Positions 9,230 through 19,121 of a DNA stretch of 64,000 nt are shown one piece after another. The stretch comes from Thalassoroseus pseudoceratinae (lineage in GTDB: Bacteria; Planctomycetota; Planctomycetia; Planctomycetales; Planctomycetaceae), in NCBI RefSeq assembly GCF_011634775.1, contig NZ_JAALXT010000007.1, positions 124,001 to 188,000 on the forward strand, read 5' to 3'. The position numbers and the translations under genes are program-made. The stretch's first letter is position 1; each line of letters begins with the position of its first letter. Under the pieces are notes generated by a model. The model worked only from the letters and a program-made list of their open reading frames with translations, was not told where the DNA came from and did no database searches.

Positions 9230-12200
9230 ATGTGCGATTCTGTTGCCCCCGACGACCGCTCGCAACGGCTGGAACAAGCGGTTCTCGAATGGTTGCAAGC
9301 CGAGGATCGCGGCGAACCGCTGGAACCGGCACAATTCCTCTCGACATATTCCGACATCGCTGACGAATTACGGGATTACTTAGCAACGCAGGAAGCCATC
9401 AGCAGTCCATATAACCGCTCGGCCCGAATTCCAACTTGCAACGTCGATGACATCACCGTTGACGACTCCCAGTGGCGAACGCAGGCGAACCGACCTGTTC
9501 CCCCTGCCGCGGAACTCTGGCTCTCACCGAATGAATTGGCTCCGACATTCGAATTGCTGGATGTGATCGCCTGCGGTGGAATGGGAGCGGTTTACAAGGC
9601 ACGGCAGGTTTCGCTCGACCGCATCGTCGCATTGAAGGTCGTGTTGTTGGGAGACTGGGCCTCGGAAGAACACCGCAATCGATTTCAAATCGAGGCGCGA
9701 GCGCTGGCCAAGTTACGACATCCAGCAATCGTTACGGTCTACGGAGCAGGGCAGTTGAATGGGCGGCCTTATCTCGAAATGGAGTTTATTGAAGGTCGCA
9801 CATTGCAAGAAGTCATTGACGACGGTCCGCTGGAGGCCCAACAAGCGGCGGACATCTTGGCCAAAGTCGCGGCGGGAATTCAAGCCGCTCACAACAATGA
9901 TGTCCTGCATCGTGACCTGAAGCCGTCGAATGTTCTCCTGGACGAACGAGATCAGCCGCACGTTGCCGACTTTGGGCTGGCGAAAATCCTCGGCGGTCGC
10001 GATGATCTGACTCTCACTGGCCAAGTCATCGGCACGCCCAGCTATCTGTCGCCGGAACAAGCGAGCGGTGAACGTGAGGTGGGATCAGCGACCGACATCT
10101 ACGGTTTAGGAGCGATTCTCTACGCCGTACTGACCGGTCGGCCGCCGTTTCGAACCGCAAGCACCGCCCAGACATTGCGGCTTGTCCACGAAACGGAACC
10201 ACCGGATCCGCGATTGCTCAATCCGGCGGTGCCACGCGATCTGACCACCATCTGCCTGAAATGTCTTCGCAAGGAACCACGTGCTCGTTACGCATCAGCT
10301 GCTGATGTCGCCGAGGATTTGCGTCGGTTCCTCAACGGCAAACCGATCAAAGCCCGACCCGCCGGTCGACTCGAACGCATCGTGCGATGGGCGCACCGGA
10401 ATCAATTGCTGGCCATGATTCTGGCTTTGCTAAGTCTTTGCGTGGTTGTCGGTGTCGCCGGACTTCTCATCCATGTGAACGCCATTGACGATCTCAATTC
10501 GCGATTGTCGAATCGTAATCTGGAACTTGAATCGGCACTTGCGACGGCTGAATCGTTGCGACAACGGGAGCAATCGACGGCCGATCGCATGCGACAATTA
10601 AGTTACGCGGCCGACATGCGGCTCGCGGTCGAAGCGCGGCAGCGAAACGATGTGCGGCAGGTCGCCGATCTACTTAAAAACCACATTCCGCAAAACGGAA
10701 GCCGTGACGTCCGGTGTTTCTTGTGGCGGTACCTTAGCCGCGTCACACCGCAGCCGTTACAAACCTTCGACCGATTGGATCGGCCTAACTATTTCGTCCA
10801 ATGGTCGCCCGACGGCCGATGGTGTGCAGTCTGCGGGGCAGACGGTTTCGTGCGTTTTTATGACCCAGAAACGGGGAAGATCGTTAGCGAAACAGACAGT
10901 CGGCAGAAAGAAGTGAACTCCATCGCCTTCCACCCAAAGTTACCGATTTTGGCCACAGCCGGTGACGATGGAACAGTGCGGCTGTGGACACTGCCGGACT
11001 TCAACCTCGCCGGTTCGGATACGAAGTTAACCGAGGACGCCACGCTGAACGTGTTCGACGCGCGTCCCGTGTACGGCGTAGCGTTCACGCCGGATGGAAA
11101 ATCGCTGGCGGCGTGCGGCGACGCCCCAGATGTTCAGATTTGGGATCCCCACACGCGGACAAGACGCAGCGTGCTTAGCGGACACCACAATCGACGGGTG
11201 GAAGCATTAGCGATTTCCCCCGACGGTCGCTGGCTCGTGACGGTCAGCCGGGACAATACCTTTGCCATATGGAACTTAGAAACGCACACAGTACAACTGA
11301 CACGGGATTGCGGCCTCCTTCCTCTGACTTGCGTTGCGTTTCTAAGCGATGGCGAGCATTTTCTCATCGGTTCGATCGACGGAGTTGTTCGTCTATGTGA
11401 CGTAACTTATGCTCGCAAACGGGCCCAATTTGACCGACCGGACGGAATCCAGCAGGTCGCCATGGTTGACCAAGATCACATGCTCATCAGTGACCGTGGC
11501 GGAACCGTTAGCCTGTTGAAATGCTCGACTGGGAACGAAGGGTACGGAATCGAAGTCGTCACCGCCTGGCAGGCGGACGGCGACCGCATCTACGGGCTAG
11601 CGGCAGAACCTAGCGGCAAAACGTTCGTCACGGCGTCTAGGTCCGGTCGCGTGGATCAATGGAACACTCATCATGTCGAACCGGATGTCATCCGTTTCGG
11701 TGGTCTGCCGAAAAAATACATAATCAGAATGTTTCCCAGCGTCTGCCTAGACAACGGAGAGATTCTGATCTGCTCATCGAACGAACTCGTTCGCCGAAAT
11801 CTCACAACGCGGGTTTCCGAAAATGTCATCACGACGGATGGCGGTGTACCCGTCTCCTGCGATGCCCGGCCCGACGAAAGTTTGATCGTCGTCGTTGAAG
11901 ATCCAAACCTGGTCCATGTGCTCGCACGGGGGCAAAAAGTCCGCACGATCGTAGCGGGTGACGCCAAGGACTATATTCGAGCGGTACGACTGATGCCGAA
12001 TTCGGATACGGCTCTCATTCTTCGCCGACACGGTAAATTACAGACACTGGATTTGAACACCGGTGATTTGCAGGATCGCTTCTCACCTTGCGATGCTATT
12101 TCGTCCATGTCACGTGGCGATCGTTTGTGGCTTGCCGAAAAACAGACGAATTCGCTCGTTGCCGTCGATTGTCAAAATTGGAAGCCGATTCATCGCATCC

Positions 12201-12586
12201 GCGCTCACCGAGACACGATCCGCGCTGTTGCCGAATCCCCAGACGGAAGCCAAGTCGCTGTCACGGGAGCCGATCGCAGCCTCTCACTCTGGGACACCAC
12301 AACTGGCGCGTTGGTCCACCGCTTTGAATCATTGCCGACAACGGCCACGGCATTGGCCTGGTCGCCGGATGGCTTGACGATCGCCACCTCCACTGAAGAA
12401 GGTGAGGTTTACTTGTTCCAGGCGGCAACGCTACGAGTCATGGGTCAGGTGTATCAAACAGACAGTCTTCCCGCGCAAGTGATATTCTCACCAGACAACC
12501 ACTGGATGTCGATCATCGACGATCGACTGCAAATCCACATGTTGGAAGGGCAGCGTAACGAAAAAGCATCCGCACTCCCTCGATAA
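9230..12586 (+). CDS. Membrane Ser/Thr protein kinase with C-terminal WD40 repeats
   Basis: An 1118-residue kinase in an operon with the ECF sigma factor. An N-terminal helical region (10-60) is followed by the kinase domain (107-370), one membrane helix (about 393-414), a short coiled coil (420-455) and WD40 repeats (about 500-1110, with recurring SPDG...W motifs). Lys136, HRDLKPSN (227-234) and DFG (247-249) are present. The glycine loop reads IACGGMGAVY (113-122), so the first glycine of GxGxxG is alanine; this is tolerated in many kinases but is a departure. The kinase faces the cytoplasm and the propeller should lie outside the membrane, which fits a sensor. Its likely target is the sigma factor upstream (inference from gene order). 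Confidence 0.92.
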   Translation: MCDSVAPDDRSQRLEQAVLEWLQAEDRGEPLEPAQFLSTYSDIADELRDYLATQEAISSPYNRSARIPTCNVDDITVDDSQWRTQANRPVPPAAELWLSPNELAPTFELLDVIACGGMGAVYKARQVSLDRIVALKVVLLGDWASEEHRNRFQIEARALAKLRHPAIVTVYGAGQLNGRPYLEMEFIEGRTLQEVIDDGPLEAQQAADILAKVAAGIQAAHNNDVLHRDLKPSNVLLDERDQPHVADFGLAKILGGRDDLTLTGQVIGTPSYLSPEQASGEREVGSATDIYGLGAILYAVLTGRPPFRTASTAQTLRLVHETEPPDPRLLNPAVPRDLTTICLKCLRKEPRARYASAADVAEDLRRFLNGKPIKARPAGRLERIVRWAHRNQLLAMILALLSLCVVVGVAGLLIHVNAIDDLNSRLSNRNLELESALATAESLRQREQSTADRMRQLSYAADMRLAVEARQRNDVRQVADLLKNHIPQNGSRDVRCFLWRYLSRVTPQPLQTFDRLDRPNYFVQWSPDGRWCAVCGADGFVRFYDPETGKIVSETDSRQKEVNSIAFHPKLPILATAGDDGTVRLWTLPDFNLAGSDTKLTEDATLNVFDARPVYGVAFTPDGKSLAACGDAPDVQIWDPHTRTRRSVLSGHHNRRVEALAISPDGRWLVTVSRDNTFAIWNLETHTVQLTRDCGLLPLTCVAFLSDGEHFLIGSIDGVVRLCDVTYARKRAQFDRPDGIQQVAMVDQDHMLISDRGGTVSLLKCSTGNEGYGIEVVTAWQADGDRIYGLAAEPSGKTFVTASRSGRVDQWNTHHVEPDVIRFGGLPKKYIIRMFPSVCLDNGEILICSSNELVRRNLTTRVSENVITTDGGVPVSCDARPDESLIVVVEDPNLVHVLARGQKVRTIVAGDAKDYIRAVRLMPNSDTALILRRHGKLQTLDLNTGDLQDRFSPCDAISSMSRGDRLWLAEKQTNSLVAVDCQNWKPIHRIRAHRDTIRAVAESPDGSQVAVTGADRSLSLWDTTTGALVHRFESLPTTATALAWSPDGLTIATSTEEGEVYLFQAATLRVMGQVYQTDSLPAQVIFSPDNHWMSIIDDRLQIHMLEGQRNEKASALPR

Positions 12587-12820
12587 ACATGACCGCACCG
12601 TCGGAACTGCTCAGACCAATGCCCGTAAAATGCACTTCGGATAATGGGCAATAGTTCGACAATCCGTTATGGAAAACCGAAGTTGGCTCACGAAACGCCG
12701 AGGGTTCATCGAAGAACTCGGGGCGTTGGAAACGTATTCACCCCCCAATTGATCGAGTCTCGACTTTAACTCGTAGATTCCAACTGGAATGCGTAGTGAG
12801 CCAAGAGATTCCTATCTTAC

Positions 12821-15397
12821 TCAGTTTTCGACATCCGTCGTGACGGGACGACCGTCTGACTCGATAACCTCGCGTGGCAACAGCAAGGTTTCGACGCTTG
12901 TTGCCAAGTAGGGCGGAACGGTCATCAACATTCGACTGCCCCGCGAATCGTTGAACTTCCACAGTTTTCCGCTCTGCCCCTTAGGGACTGCGACTCGAAA
13001 GTATCCGGCTGCCTCCATCGAAGCAAAATCAAACACAACGTTTTGATCTCCATCGAGAAGAGTTCCCCTCGTTGAATCCGTATAACCGCCAACGACTTTC
13101 GTGCCATGCGGCACATAGAAATAAAGATCCCAACGTCCGCCGAGTCGCATGGGGTCTTCCAAGGTTGAGCGAATAGTGCGTGGCATCTCCTTCGCGAAGG
13201 TCACCTGGGTTTTGTCGCTTCCATCGGTCCATTCCAACCAATGAAGTCCGTCATAGGGGCTCTTCAATACGATGCGACGCTGCTGCCCATCTGGTGGCAC
13301 ACTGTCATCCTGGTCGACCGGATCGAGCGTGGCTTCCTTTTGCGAATAGAGCCAAAATTTCACGTGGCCCCGATCCCGATAGTGCTTGATCAAACCACCC
13401 GTCACATTGAGTTCTATCTGGCGATGGTCGTCGTCAAACCAGGTATAGAGTTGCTGTCGACCTCGACTTCGCTCGTCGAGTCGACCAGGCGTGACTGGCG
13501 GTAAATTCAGGCGTGAAGCCGGGACAAGATCCTGACTAAACTCCTTGGCTTCAAAATCGAGAACCGTCGGCTCGTTCGCTTCGATTCCTTTGGTGAGAAT
13601 GACTGCGATCTCGTCACTTTCGAACGATTGATCATCTTTCCATGAACTCGGATCTAGGGGGACTTTGACGGTGCGATCACGAAAACGATCCCGATTACAA
13701 AGGGCCACCGTTGAAAGCATCATTCGATCCCGCATCCGCCAGGCGTGTCGCCAGACCTGCTCAAATCCCTGTTGTCTCTGCTGGCCTTCCGCATTGCGGT
13801 ATTGGCCGTAAAGTTCCAGATATCGTGTATAGAGAATCAGATCATCCAGACGAGCGTGAACCCGCGAGTCATCCGTCAATTCGTACGCTTGTTCCAGGTG
13901 GCGATACATCCGCGCGACGACATCCTCATGCGACCGAATCGCCTTTTGATCTTGATTGACCAGCTCGTAAAACTTCCGCATGGGTTCTTTCGCTTTGCCA
14001 AATGCGTTGTCGAGGAAGTCCTCAATCAAAACATCCACTCGCTTCGCATTGTCGACATCCCAAAGGAGTTGCGGTGTGAGCCAGTAACCTAAACCGTTTG
14101 CCCCCCAGCTATCCATGTTTTCCGAATTCATAAAACGCGCACCGTGTTCATAGAACCACGGAATCGTGCGGGTCAGATATTCAAGATTGCCACCACGGGC
14201 TTTCCGTGGTCGATCGTGGCTCCAGGCGAAGACATCGTGATAATCTCGGATGCCGAGAATTGCATCCCGAGCTTGCCAACCCGATACAAGTTCCTCGACC
14301 GAATAGCCACCACGAATGAACGCCGTGGCGACACTGATGATGACATGCGGATCAGCCGAGATATTTGGTGGCGGACTATGATCATTATAGGCATACATGC
14401 CGACGTACTTTTCCCCCAGATCAAGCTTGTTGATCGCCACGGCGACATCATTGGCTAGCGTCAGTGCCCGATCGCTCACACTTCCCATCGCACGACATTG
14501 GTCACATTCACACCAGCCACCGCCGTCGGAGGGGTCCATCGAAAGACTGTCTTGATCGGGGCGGGTCTTCATTTCTCGGATGGCGTCATCAACGACAAGC
14601 TGTCGGAGTTCGGCGTTGCTAATACAGAATTTGGCGTTCGCTCCGGTGCGTCGCTCACCATCCACCAACGCGAAATACTCCGGATGTTCGGCGAACGTCT
14701 TTTTGTTCCGTCGAACGATCCCCCCGTAAGCGTGGCCGGTGTTGAGCGTGAATGACGAATTCATTCGGTTGCGAATGTGCCAACGTTTCCACAATTCCCG
14801 ATCCGACCACGGAGCACCTCGCGGGGCTTGCCGAGTCACATAGTCCGGCTGCTCGACAACATTGAGGGCCACAGTTATTTCCGATCGATGTGGCACGACT
14901 TCCCAGGTGTCAGTCAGAAAGAACAGCCGATAGCCTTGACGATGCAAAAAGTCCCAGACGGCACACTGCACGGCCGCCGGTGTCGTGCCCAGTAAATAGA
15001 GACCGTTCGGCGTCGTTCGCATGAGATATTGATCGCGAGTAACTCCGTCCGTCTTCCATTTCACCGAGAACGGAAGGTCGGAAAAATGTGTGCTCAGACC
15101 GACATAAATTCCTTTGCGTTTTCGAGGAGGTTCCTCCGCAGCGTCGCGGTCCTCCATTCGAAATTTTGCGTCACCGATGCGGCTGAGATAGTCTGTTAAC
15201 TCCTCCGCTGCTAGACGAACGTCTGATTGGGCATCGGGACTTACAACCACCGGCATCCGGGCTTGCCCGTTGGCCACCAATGAGATTCTCGGCGGGGACT
15301 CGGCCGATATCGCGTTTCCTGATAGCAGCAGGATCATGACCAAACTCAAGAACTTCCAAGCTCGACCAACTCGATGCATTAATTTTCTAACAGTCAT
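12821..15397 (-). CDS. Secreted DUF4838 (alpha-glucuronidase-like) protein
   Basis: An 858-residue exported protein. The signal peptide covers about residues 1-32 (hydrophobic LSLVMILLLSGNAISA, then ES). Residues 40-165 resemble the N-terminal domain of family 67 glucuronidases. Residues 185-440 match DUF4838: HPEYFALVDGERR, CISN, SMDPSDGGGWCECDQC (residues 286-301) and a TIM-barrel pattern. A C-terminal beta-rich part follows. DUF4838 proteins are believed to act on polysaccharides, but no substrate is established as far as I know. It is transcribed away from the cytochrome/DUF1549 gene pair, and the shared upstream region is about 400 bases. A second in-frame ATG (15379) would also keep the signal peptide. 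Confidence 0.82.
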   Translation of the reverse strand: MTVRKLMHRVGRAWKFLSLVMILLLSGNAISAESPPRISLVANGQARMPVVVSPDAQSDVRLAAEELTDYLSRIGDAKFRMEDRDAAEEPPRKRKGIYVGLSTHFSDLPFSVKWKTDGVTRDQYLMRTTPNGLYLLGTTPAAVQCAVWDFLHRQGYRLFFLTDTWEVVPHRSEITVALNVVEQPDYVTRQAPRGAPWSDRELWKRWHIRNRMNSSFTLNTGHAYGGIVRRNKKTFAEHPEYFALVDGERRTGANAKFCISNAELRQLVVDDAIREMKTRPDQDSLSMDPSDGGGWCECDQCRAMGSVSDRALTLANDVAVAINKLDLGEKYVGMYAYNDHSPPPNISADPHVIISVATAFIRGGYSVEELVSGWQARDAILGIRDYHDVFAWSHDRPRKARGGNLEYLTRTIPWFYEHGARFMNSENMDSWGANGLGYWLTPQLLWDVDNAKRVDVLIEDFLDNAFGKAKEPMRKFYELVNQDQKAIRSHEDVVARMYRHLEQAYELTDDSRVHARLDDLILYTRYLELYGQYRNAEGQQRQQGFEQVWRHAWRMRDRMMLSTVALCNRDRFRDRTVKVPLDPSSWKDDQSFESDEIAVILTKGIEANEPTVLDFEAKEFSQDLVPASRLNLPPVTPGRLDERSRGRQQLYTWFDDDHRQIELNVTGGLIKHYRDRGHVKFWLYSQKEATLDPVDQDDSVPPDGQQRRIVLKSPYDGLHWLEWTDGSDKTQVTFAKEMPRTIRSTLEDPMRLGGRWDLYFYVPHGTKVVGGYTDSTRGTLLDGDQNVVFDFASMEAAGYFRVAVPKGQSGKLWKFNDSRGSRMLMTVPPYLATSVETLLLPREVIESDGRPVTTDVEN

Positions 15398-15813
15398 GCG
15401 ATTGGCTTTCGGTACGATTTCCTCGAGTGCTTTGCGATGCTCTTGGCCGAAACACCGTCACTGGATCTCGTCTCTCAGTTGGGATGGCCAACGGTATGAA
15501 CGCGGAGAAACGGAATCGAAACGTGGCTTTCCATGCTACCTCGGAAACAACTCGATGTAACGTGAGCACGCGACTTTTCCTCAACCCAACCAAGCCCTCC
15601 TGATGCATCTGCGTCGATCCATCGCCGCACGTTGGGCTTCTTGGATTTCTCGCGACTTCCGTATCCCAGGAACGGGCGGCTGTCGTCGAGTTCTCGGCAC
15701 ACGTGTTTCGCATCTTGGGAATTCGGCAGTCGTGAAGAGTCCTCTCTTGATCAATGGATCAACGAATATTAATGTGAGAAATGCGTTTCAAGAAGTTCCG
15801 TGAAGGGCTCGCT
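15398..15813. other. Intergenic region between divergent genes
   Basis: About 400 bases separate the DUF4838 gene (leftward) and the cytochrome/DUF1549 gene (rightward). No reading frame here has recognisable content, and no strong dyad or terminator is visible. It must hold both promoters. The last 33 bases could code for the N-terminus of the rightward gene if the ATG at 15781 is used. Confidence 0.6.
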
Positions 15814-18800
15814 ATGAATTGCTGCGTTCGATTCACGTTGGTGGTCATTTTCCTTCAACTGGGCAATCCGCTCTTCGCCGAGGCGAAGGTTGATTACCTG
15901 CAGGAGATCAAACCGCTTTTCAAAGAGCACTGCTTCTCCTGCCATGGCGTCCTCAAGCAGAGCGGGGAACTTCGTTTAGATACCGCTGCGGCGATGGTTC
16001 GTGGCGGCGCGAGTGGCTCAGCCATTGTCCCCGGCAAAGCTGACGAGAGTTTCCTCGTGGATGTTTTGACCGGCGACGCCGGTTTTCAGATGCCTCCCGA
16101 GGGAGATGGTCACCCCCTGTCTGCGGAGGAACGGGACCTGATCATTCGCTGGATCAATGAGGGTGCAATCGCTCCTGAGAACGAACAGCCACAAGCGGAC
16201 CCGGCGACGTATTGGTCGTATCAACCATTGAAGAAAGTGGCGATCCCGAAAGAGTCTCGCGGTGAGGGGTCGCATAATCCGATTGACGTCTTCGTCGATG
16301 CGAAACGCAAAGAACAAGGACTCACTCCTCAATCGCTGGCTCCGCCCGAGGTACTGCTCCGCCGAGTTTATTTGGATCTCGTGGGGTATCCGCCAACGCG
16401 AGAACAACTCGCTCGCTTCACTGCTGACCCTAGCGACAAGGCTTATGAAGCGGTTGTGGATGAGCTATTGGCTAGTCCTCAATATGGCGAACGCTGGGGA
16501 CGCCATTGGATGGATGTCTGGCGATACAGCGATTGGTATGGGCGACGCCCCAGCAATGAGATCCGCTACGGTCAACGGCACATCTGGCGATGGCGGGATT
16601 GGATCATCAATTCCCTGAATGCCGACAAGGGTTACGACCAAATGCTGGTCGAAATGCTGGCCGGTGACGAAATCGCTCCGACGGATGTCGATGTGTTGGC
16701 TGCCACCGGGTTTTTGGGACGCAACTGGTACAAGTTCGACAAGAACGCTTGGCTGTTCGAAACGGTTGAGCAGACCGGGCGTGGATTTCTAGCCGCGACT
16801 CTACAGTGTTGCCGTTGCCACGATCACAAATATGACCCCTTCACCCAGAAAGAGTACTACGAGTATCGTGCGTTTTTCGAACCTCATGGGTTCCGCACCG
16901 ATCCGATCGGGACCAATCGCAAGACCGAAATCGACGATGGAAAAGACGAGGTGCTCGCAGACGGTCTTTCACGGGCGTTCGACGAATCACCCGACAAACC
17001 CACTTATCTGTTCTTGCGAGGAGACGACCGAAACCCTGATAAGTCACAACCGCTCGTCCCGCAGGTGCCGATGTCTTTGGGCAGAGAAGGGCTTCTCATT
17101 CAGCCGATCAAGTTGCCCGCGGAAAGCTATCTCCCGCAGTTAAGCCAACAGGCACAGGAATTAGCGTACGAAGACGGTTCGAAAGCCATCGATCAGGCTC
17201 AGAAGAAACGCGACGAAACCGGCAAAGAACTCAATAGCCTCAACAACCAGCTGGCTCAGCTGGAAAAGAGCGATGTCGAATCCCAAATGACGCCCTTTCT
17301 TCAGGAAGATTTCTCAACACTTGATCTCAACAGATGGAAGGTCGTCAGTGGGCAATGGGCTGTACGTGATGGGAAACTCTTGCAATCTCAGGTGACCAGT
17401 TTTGCCACGCTCGTTTCCGCTCAGGATCATCCCCGCAATTTCGTCGCCAAAGTTCGTTATCGAAAATTGAAACCTGGAACCTACCGGTCCGTGGGTTGGA
17501 GTTTTGACTATCAGAATTCCGGCCGCGATTCGCAGGATGTTTACACGGCTCGTTCCGACAGCCAACCCGCCGGTAGTGTGCAGGCTTTTCATCGTCAGAA
17601 CGGAAAACAAATTTATCCGCCCGAGGCCATCAAACCCGCTGAGATCCAAGTGAATGACTGGATCGACCTGGAATTTGAAGTTCGTGAGACGCAACTCACG
17701 ATCAAGCTGAACGGCGAACTCAAACTGGAATATCGCCTGCCGTTGGAACGCAACCCTGGAAAGTTTGCGATCTGGGTTCACCAGGGTTCTGTGGAAATTG
17801 ACAGCTTGGAGGTTTCGCCGGTCATTCCCTCGGCCGACGATTTGAAGTCAGCCATCGCGGCGGCAGAGCACCAATTGCGAATCGCAGACTTGTCGATTGA
17901 TCTCGCCGAGGCCAAAGCCACTTTCCAGCAAAGTCAGATCGTTGCTGAACGGTTCCGACTCGGAGTCGACCAGGGGGATGCGTCCGCAGCGGCTCGGAAA
18001 GCTCATCGCGAGGAATTGCAGATATTGCTCATCGCTGCCCAGATCGAAGCCGCGAACGCACAACGTCAACAGTCGCTGGCCGGCACTGAAGCGAATCAAC
18101 AGAAAACCCAAAATGCGAACACGAAACTCGAACAAGCCCAAACGAATTTTGAAAACGCCGATGGGGCTTACACTCAATTCCAGCCGAAATTTCCGCAAGA
18201 AAGTACGGGACGCCGGTTAGCTTTGGCTCGATGGTTAACCCGTCCCGATCATCCGCGGACGGCTCGCGTGGCGGTCAATCACATTTGGCTGCGGCATTTC
18301 GGCGAAGCCTTGGTTCCGAGCGTGGACAATTTCGGACTCTCGGGGAAAACGCCGTCTCATCCTCTCCTGCTGGACTGGTTGGCTAACCAACTCGTCGAGG
18401 GCGGCTGGAAAATGAAACCGCTGCACAAGTTGATTGTGCTGTCGCAGACTTATCGGCTTTCATCAGCCAAAGGCCGGAATAGCCTGAACCACGAGCGTGA
18501 TCCCCAAAACAAATTTCTCTGGCGAGCGAATGCTCGTCGCATGGAAGCCGAAGTCGTTCGTGACAGTCTACTCGCGATCTCGGGCGAACTTGACGTCACG
18601 ATGGGTGGCCCAGACATCGACGAAAACCAGGGACAGACGATGAAAAGGCGGAGCCTCTACTTCCGCACGACGCCCGACAACCAAATGCAAATGCTCTCAC
18701 TATTCGATCAAGCCAATCCGGATGAATGTTACCGCCGACGAGAGAGCGTGATTCCCCAACAAGCCCTCGCGTTGATGAACGGGCCGCTTGCGATTGATCT

Positions 18801-19110
18801 CTCGCGAATTCTGGCGGGCAAAATTCGGGATGCTATCAACGAAGAGGAAAACCCACAGTTCGAGAGTCGATTCATCGAGTTGGCGTTCGAGACAATTCTT
18901 TCCAGAGCCCCCAAGCCAGAGGAAGTCACTGTCTGTTTGGCGTTTCTTGATGAGTCCTCGACACTGTTGCGAGATCGGAAAAAATTGACCGCGTTTCCAA
19001 AGGCAGCCGTCCAGGTAACTATCCCCGCGTCAAGCGATCCGAAGCAACGGGCCCGGGAAAGCCTCATTCATACGCTGTTCAATCACAACGAGTTTCTCAC
19101 GATTCGTTAA
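15814..19110 (+). CDS. Planctomycete cytochrome / DUF1549 / DUF1553 protein with inserted lectin-like domain
   Basis: A 1098-residue exported protein of the planctomycete-specific PSCyt1-PSCyt2-PSD1 family. I prefer the ATG at 15814 (signal peptide NCCVRFTLVVIFLQLGNPLFAEA, with gaaggg about 8 bases upstream) to the ATG at 15781. A c-type heme site CFSCH sits at about residues 40-44. DUF1549 follows, with its hallmark CCRCHDHKYDP, and DUF1553 occupies the C-terminal 300 residues (RRLALARWLTRPDHPRTARV). Between them, about residues 495-680, is a beta-rich segment like DUF1080/LamG laminarinase-type domains, flanked by coiled coils. The next gene is its usual DUF1501 partner, 11 bases away. The pair is commonly linked to breakdown of complex polymers, but the biochemical role is unproven. 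Confidence 0.92.
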   Translation: MNCCVRFTLVVIFLQLGNPLFAEAKVDYLQEIKPLFKEHCFSCHGVLKQSGELRLDTAAAMVRGGASGSAIVPGKADESFLVDVLTGDAGFQMPPEGDGHPLSAEERDLIIRWINEGAIAPENEQPQADPATYWSYQPLKKVAIPKESRGEGSHNPIDVFVDAKRKEQGLTPQSLAPPEVLLRRVYLDLVGYPPTREQLARFTADPSDKAYEAVVDELLASPQYGERWGRHWMDVWRYSDWYGRRPSNEIRYGQRHIWRWRDWIINSLNADKGYDQMLVEMLAGDEIAPTDVDVLAATGFLGRNWYKFDKNAWLFETVEQTGRGFLAATLQCCRCHDHKYDPFTQKEYYEYRAFFEPHGFRTDPIGTNRKTEIDDGKDEVLADGLSRAFDESPDKPTYLFLRGDDRNPDKSQPLVPQVPMSLGREGLLIQPIKLPAESYLPQLSQQAQELAYEDGSKAIDQAQKKRDETGKELNSLNNQLAQLEKSDVESQMTPFLQEDFSTLDLNRWKVVSGQWAVRDGKLLQSQVTSFATLVSAQDHPRNFVAKVRYRKLKPGTYRSVGWSFDYQNSGRDSQDVYTARSDSQPAGSVQAFHRQNGKQIYPPEAIKPAEIQVNDWIDLEFEVRETQLTIKLNGELKLEYRLPLERNPGKFAIWVHQGSVEIDSLEVSPVIPSADDLKSAIAAAEHQLRIADLSIDLAEAKATFQQSQIVAERFRLGVDQGDASAAARKAHREELQILLIAAQIEAANAQRQQSLAGTEANQQKTQNANTKLEQAQTNFENADGAYTQFQPKFPQESTGRRLALARWLTRPDHPRTARVAVNHIWLRHFGEALVPSVDNFGLSGKTPSHPLLLDWLANQLVEGGWKMKPLHKLIVLSQTYRLSSAKGRNSLNHERDPQNKFLWRANARRMEAEVVRDSLLAISGELDVTMGGPDIDENQGQTMKRRSLYFRTTPDNQMQMLSLFDQANPDECYRRRESVIPQQALALMNGPLAIDLSRILAGKIRDAINEEENPQFESRFIELAFETILSRAPKPEEVTVCLAFLDESSTLLRDRKKLTAFPKAAVQVTIPASSDPKQRARESLIHTLFNHNEFLTIR

Positions 19111-19121
19111 AGAGAAGTGCC

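Noticed and set aside
12690-12735. A terminator after the WD40 kinase (aacgcc...ggcgtt)
   Set aside because: The pairing has several bulges and no T-run, so I left it out as a feature.
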